NCBI RefSeq assembly: GCF_900240335.1
Contig: NZ_LT964979.1
Coordinates: 434,001 to 498,000 of the forward strand
DNA from: Flavimobilis massiliensis
GTDB taxonomy: Bacteria > Actinomycetota > Actinomycetes > Actinomycetales > Cellulomonadaceae
Reading direction: 5' to 3'
Length of the DNA: 64,000 nucleotides
Made by a program: the position numbers and the translations under genes. Numbering within the stretch: position 1 is the first letter of the stretch; every line of letters begins with the position of its first letter. Shown piece by piece: positions 16,997 through 23,598 of the stretch. A model generated the notes under the pieces. It worked only from the letters and a program-made list of their open reading frames with translations, was not told where the DNA came from and searched no databases.

Positions 16997-17452
16997 TCAT
17001 CGAGCAGTGCGCTGGGCTGCGGCCGGGATGGGCAGGTGTGAGAGGTCGACGTACTTCTCCACTAGGTCCCGCACCGGTCCGTGGAACTGGAGCCAGCCGA
17101 GAGCTGCGTGAGCCTTGAGGAGCTCGGTGGCAAGCGTTCGGGCGTCGTCGTGTGCGGCGTCGATTTCGTCGACGAGAGCTCCGAGTTCCTCGGCTGCCTC
17201 GCGGGTGACCTTGCTCAGCGCGTTCTGCGCGGAGGTGGCCGTCGCGATCGCGGCGTTGCGTTCGGCACGGGTGGCCGCGACGCCTGCGGCCGCGAATAGG
17301 TCCAGGTCGACCAGCACCTCGGCGCGCGGCCGGGGGCGGCGCACGGAGCCGCGGCGTCGGGCGCGCCGCTTCTTCTCCCGCTCTCGGCAACGGTCCGAGC
17401 AGTAGCGGCGTACGGCCTGGGCCCCGCAGGGGCATCTACGTGTCGTTGTCAT
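16997..17452 (-). CDS. Small zinc-ribbon, coiled-coil protein heading the transfer operon
   Basis: A 151-residue protein; the ATG at 17452 is chosen because a zinc-ribbon-like CPCGAQAVRRYCSDRCRERE follows at residues 6-25 (Cys at 6, 8, 17, 21). A very basic stretch (KKRRARRRGSVRRPRPR) comes next, then a long alanine-rich helix (~50-120) likely to form a coiled coil. Zinc ribbon plus basic tail suggests DNA or RNA binding. It is first in the minus-strand chain leading to the relaxase and lies 41 bases behind a perfect palindrome, so it may be the local regulator or a transfer accessory factor. No named family is claimed. Confidence 0.65.
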   Translation of the reverse strand: MTTTRRCPCGAQAVRRYCSDRCREREKKRRARRRGSVRRPRPRAEVLVDLDLFAAAGVAATRAERNAAIATATSAQNALSKVTREAAEELGALVDEIDAAHDDARTLATELLKAHAALGWLQFHGPVRDLVEKYVDLSHLPIPAAAQRTAR

Positions 17453-17492
17453 GCACCGACTACGCGTTCCTAGGCGTCCTCGCGGCCCCCTC

Positions 17493-17519
17493 AATCGGGG
17501 ACACGAAGTGTCCCCGATT
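17493..17519. promoter_or_regulatory. Perfect palindrome in the leader of the transfer operon
   Basis: Arms AATCGGGGACAC (17493-17504) and its exact complement (17508-17519) flank a GAA centre. It lies 41 bases upstream of the first gene of the minus-strand transfer operon. It could be a regulator's operator or an RNA hairpin; the absence of a T-run and its position before rather than after a gene favour an operator. Confidence 0.5.
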
Positions 17520-17994
17520 CGCCGGAGGTGCCAGAGGCCCGTGGTCGATCTTGCTGATATTGGAGGTGGGTCTCTGTGAGGTCCTCCTCGTGGTTGCTGT
17601 CGTGATCTTCGTCGGTGGGTCCTCGTCTCGTCGGTCGGTGAGCTCGTGCTCTCTCTTGGGTCGTCGTCTGTGGTGGCTCTCGTGCTGCGTGTTCCTTGGT
17701 CGGTGGGGTCCTTGGTGTCTGATCCTGCTCCTGGTCGTCGTCTCGTCGACGTCGTTGTCGACGACGCGTTGGTTGTCGGGGTAGGTCCAGCGCCGCAGAT
17801 CTCGTGCAGGGGCCGCGCTCACCTGTCGTGGGCTGAGAGCGGACGGCGAGGCGGGGTCTGTGTGCGAGCGGTCGGGTGGGTCCCGTCGTGCCCCTGTGGG
17901 CGCAGCGAGCCGCGGAGCGGTGGGAGCTCGCGGCGTCCATAGGTGTGCGAGGGGTCATTCCCGTCTCCAGCGGGCCTGCGATGGCGGAGCACAC
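17520..17994. other. Promoter-side region without a convincing gene
   Basis: A minus-strand frame of 120 codons (17460-17822) has a GTG start and a polar, Arg/Thr-rich product with no recognisable feature. The opposite strand reads as hydrophobic nonsense. I treat it as non-coding; it separates the satellite array from the transfer operon promoter. Confidence 0.4.
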
Positions 17995-18660
17995 AGGGGT
18001 GCCAGCGCTGATGAGACACGACGGCGGTCCGGTCCACCTCGGCGGGTCGGTCCACGACGGTGGCCCGGCCCAGGTCGACGGCCCACGCCGGCGGTCCGGC
18101 TCACGGTCCACGGCTCACGGCTCGCGGTCCACCTCGGCGGGTCGGTCCACGACGGTCGCACGGACCACGCCCCACGGTCCACGCTGGCGGTTCGGCTCGC
18201 GGTCCACCTCGACGGGGCGGTCCTCGACGGCCCACGGCCCACGGCCCACGGGCCACGGCCCACGGCCCACGGCCCACGGCCCACGGCCCACGGCCCACGG
18301 TCCACGCCGGCGGTCCGGCTCACGGTCCAGGACGGGTGGCCCGGCTCACGGTCCACCTCGACGGTCCGGTCCACGCTGGCGGTTCGGCTCGCGGTCCACC
18401 TCGACGGGGCGGTCCTCGACGGCCCACGGCCCACGGCCCACGGCCCACGGCCCACGGCCCACGGCCCACGCCGGCGGTCCGGCTCACGGTCCAGGACGGG
18501 TGGCCCGGCTCACGGTCCATCTCGACGGTCCGGCCCACGGCCCACGGCTCACGGTCCACGGCCCACGTTGGCGGTCCGGCTCACGGTCCACGCCGGTCGC
18601 CCCCGGTCCACGGCCCTCGTTCCACGGCTCTCGGCCCGCGGTCCACGTCGACGAGCTCGG
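17995..18660. repeat. Period-7 satellite array (CGGYCCA family) with higher-order duplications
   Basis: The stretch is built from heptamers of the form CGGCCCA/CGGTCCA/CGGCTCA, in pure runs near 18229-18300 and 18421-18468. Longer units are duplicated: the ~60-base block starting ACGCTGGCGGTTCGG occurs at 18181 and 18373 (offset 192), and a ~60-base block starting CACGCCGGCGGTCC occurs at 18303 and 18467 (offset 164). Because 7 is not a multiple of 3 all frames stay open, which produces spurious long reading frames on both strands (products such as repeating HGPRPTA or GPWAVGR). It looks like a satellite grown by slippage and unequal exchange. Confidence 0.85.
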
Positions 18661-18846
18661 TGCTGCTGCTGACAGGGCTGCACAAGTCGCGGGCGATGGC
18701 TACGGTCGGCGGTGACCTCATCGTCGCCAACGCCTCCAGTGGAGCCGGCGTCGCGCTCAGAGGCGTGTGGAATTACCACGGGCTCGGCAAGTAGCGTCCG
18801 ACTCGACGCGCAGCCTGAACGCGAGGAGCGGTCGGGCGGGCATGAG

Positions 18847-18876
18847 GAAGCCCTGTCGCCGCGGCGACAGGGCTTC
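18847..18876 (-). terminator. Hairpin terminator after the CGPC redoxin
   Basis: A perfect 14-bp stem (18847-18860 with 18863-18876) lies 12 bases beyond the stop of the minus-strand redoxin gene at 18889. Confidence 0.8.
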
Positions 18877-18888
18877 GTCGGTGTGGGC

Positions 18889-19239
18889 CTACAGTCTCGG
18901 CGCGTCTGGCCCGGGCATCTGAGCGGCCGGGGCGGCCTCGACGTGCGTCGTCGGGCCTGTGGCGGTTCGCGCCGGTGCCGCTCCGACGAGCTTGGCGGTC
19001 GCGTCGATCTTGTTGGGCCTGAAGCCCGACCAGTGGTCGACGACGTTGCCCTCGGCGTCCTCGACGAGCACGACGGGCGCCTGGAAGTAGCCGAGTGCCT
19101 TGACGCGCTCGAGCGCCGGCGGGTCCGCCGGCAGGTTGATCTGGGTGTACTCCATGCCGAGCTTGTCCATACGCGACGCGGTCATGGCGCACGGACCGCA
19201 GTTTGGCTTGGCGAACTCGGTGATCTTGTAGCCGGACAT
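18889..19239 (-). CDS. Thioredoxin-fold CGPC redoxin (NrdH/glutaredoxin-like)
   Basis: A 116-residue protein; the ATG at 19239 has a GGAGG site and gives the expected start of a redoxin fold (strand, then active site CGPC at Cys14 and Cys17). APVVLVEDAEGN provides the cis-proline strand near 52-64. Residues 1-75 match a small thiol-disulphide oxidoreductase; the last ~30 residues are a Pro/Ala-rich tail not typical of the family. It should reduce disulphides in the cytoplasm. CGPC is the thioredoxin-type dipeptide, whereas NrdH proteins usually have CVQC or similar, so the exact partner is uncertain. It sits alone within the mobile element with its own terminator. Confidence 0.75.
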   Translation of the reverse strand: MSGYKITEFAKPNCGPCAMTASRMDKLGMEYTQINLPADPPALERVKALGYFQAPVVLVEDAEGNVVDHWSGFRPNKIDATAKLVGAAPARTATGPTTHVEAAPAAQMPGPDAPRL

Positions 19240-19561
19240 GGGGCCTCCGTCTAAGTCGGGATGATGCCCAACTACGCACTGGAGACACTGCTTGTAGATA
19301 CTGCGGGTGGATAGTCTCACTGGGAAGGGGCCAACTGCATGGCTCCGCGCCCCGGCTCCGGGCCCCGATCGTCGCGTGTGTGCACAGACGTCAGCCCACG
19401 GAATCGGCTTTCGCTTACGCCCGAGCCTCACGGCTCGTACTATCCGTAGCTTACGTGCGAACGAGAGCTGTGCGAGACACGGTGCGGAAACCGGGAAACC
19501 GCGCACCCATACGCCAGCTGGCGGGCTGTTCCAACTGCTTGGGTCGGCGGCGAACTGTTGA
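19240..19561. other. Intergenic region, nothing clear
   Basis: This 322-base stretch lies between the redoxin start and the end of the restriction enzyme gene. Frames on both strands are open in places but lack starts with ribosome sites or protein-like composition. It must contain the redoxin promoter; no convincing motif was found. Confidence 0.4.
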
Positions 19562-22414
19562 CTACAACGTCGGCAACGGGAACGCCCACGTCGACAGGCG
19601 CGATGCCACCCCAGGGACCGGACCTGGCCCCGTGACCTTCTGGCCAGCGGCCTCTGCCGCAGCCACGGAGTGGTTGAGCGCAAGCAGCTGAGGAAGAACG
19701 TCAGTGCCAAGCTCGAAACCGTACGCGTCCATCACGGCCGCATCGAGTGCGGAGTGCAGGTCCCGAAGCTTCGACTTCCCGGGCTTTCTCAGTACGTCGT
19801 ACTGGTCGGCGAGAGTCACGCCCATGCGGAACGGCTGAGCGCGGTGTTCGACGATCGCCTCCGCGGCCTTCGCGACAGCAAGCACCTTGTCGGGAGTTGG
19901 GGCTTGCGGCCACGGGAAATGCGCTCCGACGGTCTTTGCCGTGTAGGTAAGGCGCGTCTCCAAGGTGGTGCACTTCGCTTCAAACCAGCGGGTGTGGAGG
20001 CTCGACTGAAGAACGCCGAACGAGTAGTCATCATCGAACGGGAAGGCGACGGCGCCGTCCGATACACGGATGCCCTTGCTGACGAACGTGAAGACGGGCC
20101 CGCGTTTCTCTGAACTGGTGCGTGTGAGCGCGATATACCGTTCGAGGCCGTCAAGCGCCTCGAGCATTTCCTCGCGTCTGTATCCGAGGCGCCACCATCG
20201 ATCGGCGAAGCGAATATGGTGGACGTTCACGCGCGCATCCGGGTTCCTCGCGAGGATTCGCTCGTTGTCCGCAGCCTGCTCCCGCCCCCGCGCAACGCGC
20301 CGAGGCATTGCCGTCTGCTCCAGCGACTTCATGACCGACGGGTAATTGCGGTATGCCTCGTCCGAGTCGTCACAAGGCACATCGATCACCCAATCACGAA
20401 CCTCGATGGTCTTGAGGAGCTCGTCTCCGCCCAAGACCGGGTGGATAACTTCTGCAGCTGCCTTCTCGGAACGTAGTATCGTGCGCGCCTTCTCGGCAGT
20501 GATCTTGAAGGCTGGCGCGATGCCGTAGGTCTGACCCTGGTAGAACGAGTCCTTGTTCGCTTGGAGCACCAGCGTGGCGGTCATGTCGGTCGCAGCGTCG
20601 AGGCCAGCGGAAATCTCGGCGACCTCCTCACGCAAGGTGGCGCCCTGAGTCCAAAGCACCCGTGTCGCCGGGGGAATCCCTCCCTTTTGCCAGTTTACAA
20701 TGTCGACTGTTACTTGAGCGTCGCCTGACCACGGGATCATTTTGGCAGCCTCGATTATGACGCCATCGCGCGCGACCACGTAGTCGAGTGACGCCTTGCG
20801 GCCGTCGCCCTGATGGATCGACTTGGTAGCTACGAACCCCGCACGTGCGCCGTCGGGCAGGTGATCGTGGGCCTTGGGGAACCAGTACGTAACGAAGTCC
20901 GCTACTCCCTTGGGGCCGAAAGCCTCGTGGAGGCGGCCGACGTAATCAGCGCCCAAGTCCGTCGTCATCTTTCGGTTTCCGATGTACGGTGGATTTCCGA
21001 TGATGACGTCGGCTCGAGGCCAGGGCGAGAACAGGGCGTCGGCAGTTACGATAGACGAGTCGAGGTTGTCGAGGGGAAGTACGCCGCCTGAGTCGCCGAA
21101 CTCGTCTGCGGACAACTTCTTCCCAAGCATCATCGTGACCTTTGCGATCTCGACCGCAAGCGGGTTTATGTCGATGCCATAAAAGTTCTCAGGTTGGACG
21201 TAGGCGAAGGATCCCTGGTCTGGCCGTCCCGACATCTCAGCGAGCCGGCCGGTGATCTCGTGTTCGATTCGGCGCAGAGCCCGGTATGCAACATAGAGGA
21301 AGTTGCCCGACCCGCACGCTGGATCGAGTACGCGGTACTGCGATAGGTCGTGCAGCAGTCCGCTCAGCGCCTTCTGGGTCGTAGCGGCCGCGATGCGCTC
21401 GCGCCACGGCTCGACGATGCACGGGCCGACGACCCGCATGATGTCGACCTGGGAAGTAAAGTGTGCGCCCAGTGCGTGTCGTTCGTTTGCATCGAGCGAC
21501 TGCTCGAAGATCGTGCCGAAGATCTCGGGTCGCACGGAACCCCAGTTTTCACGACAGGCATCTCGCAAGAGATCGACTTCCGAGCGGCTGAGCTCCTGGG
21601 GGGAGATGTGTGCAAACAGGCCGCCATTGAAGTGTGGGGTTCCCGCAAATCGACCTCCGGCGGTGATGCCCGGCGTGTTCATCTCGCGAAAGAGCCCACC
21701 GATGAGGTCGTAGGCATCAGCCCCGTCCTTGGCATCACGGAGTGCCTCGGTGAAGGAGTGTCGAGGCAGCAATCCAGTGTCTTCAGCAAACATTGCCATT
21801 ACACACTGGAGAATGAAGCGCTGCGCAATCTCGCGCGGGACGTCACGTTGAGTCATGGCTCGGAAAACTGCGGCGACCTTGGCAGCAGCGGTTCTGGTGA
21901 CATCGACCAGATCGTTGCCAAAGACAGGCTTCAGTTCGCGCGGAAGCAAGAAGGCGAGTGCCTCCCAACGCTGTGGAAGATCGATCAGTTTGACACGGTC
22001 GATCGGCTCGTCGAGCTGCGTCTCGAAGTCATAAATCCAGAACTCGTCGAAGTTGCATAGCAGGACGTAGCGAGGTCGCTCGGGTACGGAGCGGGTCCAG
22101 TAGTCGAAGGCTTGCTGGTAGTGACGTGCCAGGGGGGTACCGGACCTCTTCATCTCGACGATGACGCGCGGCTTCCACATGAGGTCAGCGAACGAGACGC
22201 CCCGAGACCCAGGACCCTTCCGGATGCGTGACTCGAACTGGGCGCCGGCTTCCTGCACCCCCGCGTGCCCGAAGGCTCGGAACAGTCGATCGAGGAACGA
22301 CTGCGCCTCGCCCTTCTCGTCCCCAATGAGATGGTCCTGCCGCCAAGTGACGAGAGCGGTCAGTCTCGTACGGAGCTGAGCGGTTGCCGGGTTCTGCACC
22401 AGCGTTTTTGCCAT
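19562..22414 (-). CDS. Type IIG (MmeI-like) restriction-modification enzyme
   Basis: A 950-residue single-chain enzyme. Residues ~30-95 hold a PD-(D/E)XK-type nuclease core (GEAQSFLDRLF, then SFADLMWKPRVIVEMK, ending near 88). A helical connector follows (~150-330). The N6-adenine methyltransferase core has motif I DPACGSGNF near 365 and catalytic motif IV NPPYIGNR near 473. The C-terminal ~350 residues are the expected place for target recognition. Length and order match the MmeI/type IIL layout, where one protein both methylates one strand and cuts at a distance. No specificity or separate nuclease subunit is adjacent. It lies 63 bases downstream of the integrase gene and probably defends the element or host. 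A phage-defence methyltransferase of another system is less likely. Confidence 0.82.
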   Translation of the reverse strand: MAKTLVQNPATAQLRTRLTALVTWRQDHLIGDEKGEAQSFLDRLFRAFGHAGVQEAGAQFESRIRKGPGSRGVSFADLMWKPRVIVEMKRSGTPLARHYQQAFDYWTRSVPERPRYVLLCNFDEFWIYDFETQLDEPIDRVKLIDLPQRWEALAFLLPRELKPVFGNDLVDVTRTAAAKVAAVFRAMTQRDVPREIAQRFILQCVMAMFAEDTGLLPRHSFTEALRDAKDGADAYDLIGGLFREMNTPGITAGGRFAGTPHFNGGLFAHISPQELSRSEVDLLRDACRENWGSVRPEIFGTIFEQSLDANERHALGAHFTSQVDIMRVVGPCIVEPWRERIAAATTQKALSGLLHDLSQYRVLDPACGSGNFLYVAYRALRRIEHEITGRLAEMSGRPDQGSFAYVQPENFYGIDINPLAVEIAKVTMMLGKKLSADEFGDSGGVLPLDNLDSSIVTADALFSPWPRADVIIGNPPYIGNRKMTTDLGADYVGRLHEAFGPKGVADFVTYWFPKAHDHLPDGARAGFVATKSIHQGDGRKASLDYVVARDGVIIEAAKMIPWSGDAQVTVDIVNWQKGGIPPATRVLWTQGATLREEVAEISAGLDAATDMTATLVLQANKDSFYQGQTYGIAPAFKITAEKARTILRSEKAAAEVIHPVLGGDELLKTIEVRDWVIDVPCDDSDEAYRNYPSVMKSLEQTAMPRRVARGREQAADNERILARNPDARVNVHHIRFADRWWRLGYRREEMLEALDGLERYIALTRTSSEKRGPVFTFVSKGIRVSDGAVAFPFDDDYSFGVLQSSLHTRWFEAKCTTLETRLTYTAKTVGAHFPWPQAPTPDKVLAVAKAAEAIVEHRAQPFRMGVTLADQYDVLRKPGKSKLRDLHSALDAAVMDAYGFELGTDVLPQLLALNHSVAAAEAAGQKVTGPGPVPGVASRLSTWAFPLPTL

Positions 22415-22477
22415 GTGTGCACTGTACGCGGCATCAGGCTTTGACTCACAAGTCGGTTGCGGTCTACGGTCGCGCGG

Positions 22478-23275
22478 CTACTGCGCCGCGGCGACGACGG
22501 CGCGGAGCTTGTCGTTCGAGATGCGCGTGTAGCGCAGCGTCGTCTCTGGCCGCGCGTGTCCCATGACCTTGCACAGCGACAGCAGATCTGGGTTCTCGTC
22601 GTAGGAGCGAGTCGAGAACCGGTGCCGCAAGGTGTGCCCGGTCCATGCTCCGGGCAGCACTCGGCTCATGAGCTTGCTCACGTGACCCGGGGACAGGTGT
22701 CCGGTGGGGGAGCGGTCTGAGGGGAACAGGAACCCGCGCGTGCTCGTCAGCGCGTTGATGATCATGTCGTCGAGCACGGGGACGTCGCGCTTCTTGTCGC
22801 CCTTGCCGACGACCCGGAGCAGCTCGCCGTCGAAGGCCTCGGCGTGCACGGATGCGATCTCGGCGCATCGCAGGCCTCCGAATGCGGCCAGGCGCAGCAT
22901 GAGGGTGGTGCGGTCGTCCGCGGCGGACAGGGCGACTGCGAGGACAGACTCGGGGGCTGGACGTGGCGCGGGGGGTGGGACCGTGATGGGCGCCAGTCGC
23001 AGTGCGGGATCGACGTCGATGTAGCCGGAGAGCAGCGCCCAGCGGTAGAAGCCCACATAGGTTGTTCGCGCTGTCTTGGCCGTCTCGGCCGACCACTGAC
23101 CGGGGGAGAGGGCGCGGTTGAGGTCGCGGATCGTTACGTGCCACGGCGTCGCAGCGAGCTGGGACAGGTGTCGCAGGTAGTGCCGGTACACGCGGATCGT
23201 CGACGCCGCGCGGCGGGCCGCCTTCAGCGCGTAGACGTACTCCTCGATTGCCGCGGCCCAGGTCTCGGGCCGCAT
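22478..23275 (-). CDS. Tyrosine integrase of the element
   Basis: A 265-residue site-specific recombinase that should integrate and excise the element. The ATG at 23275 has a GGGAGGT site 6 bases upstream. An N-terminal SAM-like core-binding domain (1-95) precedes the catalytic domain. The active-site set is complete: Arg136 (FGGLRCAEI), Lys158/161 (VVGKGDKKRDVP), His214 and Arg217 (TGHTLRHRF), His240 (VMGHARPETT) and nucleophile Tyr249. It is transcribed away from the attachment site, which lies 184 bases upstream at 23459-23496, the usual geometry. No excisionase is visible. Confidence 0.92.
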   Translation of the reverse strand: MRPETWAAAIEEYVYALKAARRAASTIRVYRHYLRHLSQLAATPWHVTIRDLNRALSPGQWSAETAKTARTTYVGFYRWALLSGYIDVDPALRLAPITVPPPAPRPAPESVLAVALSAADDRTTLMLRLAAFGGLRCAEIASVHAEAFDGELLRVVGKGDKKRDVPVLDDMIINALTSTRGFLFPSDRSPTGHLSPGHVSKLMSRVLPGAWTGHTLRHRFSTRSYDENPDLLSLCKVMGHARPETTLRYTRISNDKLRAVVAAAQ

Positions 23276-23458
23276 GACGACCTCCCTGTGGGTGATGGTG
23301 GGGTTCGCCGGGATCCTAGCCTGTAATGCCTCCTGACCTGTGTGTTCACTTTCTTGCTGTGGATAGCTCAGCGCCCGGAGGCGGCGGCAAGGAGGGTGGC
23401 GGGTGCGGGTCGGCGGGCGGATCTCTCCTCGTCGAGCACGATGACCTGCGCAGACGTG

Positions 23459-23496
23459 TAACCGGACGGTCACTGGTTCAAGTCCAGTCGCGGGAG
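23459..23496 (+). other. Attachment site: displaced 3' half of a tRNA-Asn-like gene
   Basis: From the anticodon loop onward the sequence reads as a tRNA: TAA plus the anticodon-stem 3' strand CCGGA, a variable region, T-arm ACTGG-TTCAAGT-CCAGT (23472-23488), acceptor strand CGCGGGA (23489-23495) and discriminator G (23496). The 5' half is absent: the preceding bases cannot pair with CCGGA. The pattern TAACCGGACGGT-ACTGG is that of actinobacterial tRNA-Asn(GTT). It is the expected product of integration with crossover in the anticodon loop; the intact tRNA should lie at the other end of the element. Confidence 0.8.
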
Positions 23497-23502
23497 CGTC
23501 AA

Positions 23503-23547
23503 AACGGCCCCTGGCCTGCGGAAACACTCCGCGGTCCAGGGGCCGTT
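23503..23547 (+). terminator. Former tRNA-Asn terminator
   Basis: A perfect 12-bp stem (23503-23514 with 23536-23547), extended inside by GCGG/CCGC, follows the tRNA fragment by 6 bases and ends in TTCTC. It is probably the original chromosomal terminator of the tRNA gene, stranded outside the element. Confidence 0.75.
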
Positions 23548-23598
23548 CTCGTGCGTGAGCGGGCCTCGCCCCCCCCGACCTGAGTTGGGTCAAACGCC

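Larger units (their letters stand above)
1..23496. mobile_element. Right-hand part of an integrated conjugative/mobilizable element
   Basis: Seen: a tyrosine integrase at the right end, a tRNA-Asn-like 3' half just beyond it, a MobF-type relaxase with helicase, a C5 methyltransferase, a type IIG restriction enzyme, an RHS toxin cassette and several unknown small genes. Known: tyrosine-integrase elements often insert into the 3' half of tRNA genes and leave a displaced 3' fragment at the far end. Inferred: the element extends left beyond base 1, where the rebuilt tRNA gene should lie. No type IV secretion genes are visible in this part, so whether it is self-transmissible or only mobilizable cannot be decided here. 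Confidence 0.8.

Noticed and set aside
17460..17822. 120-codon minus-strand frame between the satellite and the transfer operon
   Set aside because: Polar Arg/Thr/Pro-rich product, no domain, overlapping the palindrome; insufficient support to call a gene.
17995..18660. Possible CRISPR array
   Set aside because: Repeats are short heptamers and nested duplications without regular repeat-spacer alternation, and no cas genes are near.
17860..18794. Several 240-280-codon frames over the period-7 array
   Set aside because: Their proteins are pure repeats in every frame and both strands, a direct result of a 7-base unit without stop codons.
23459..23496. Functional tRNA gene
   Set aside because: Only the 3' half is present; the 5' acceptor, D-arm and 5' anticodon stem are missing.
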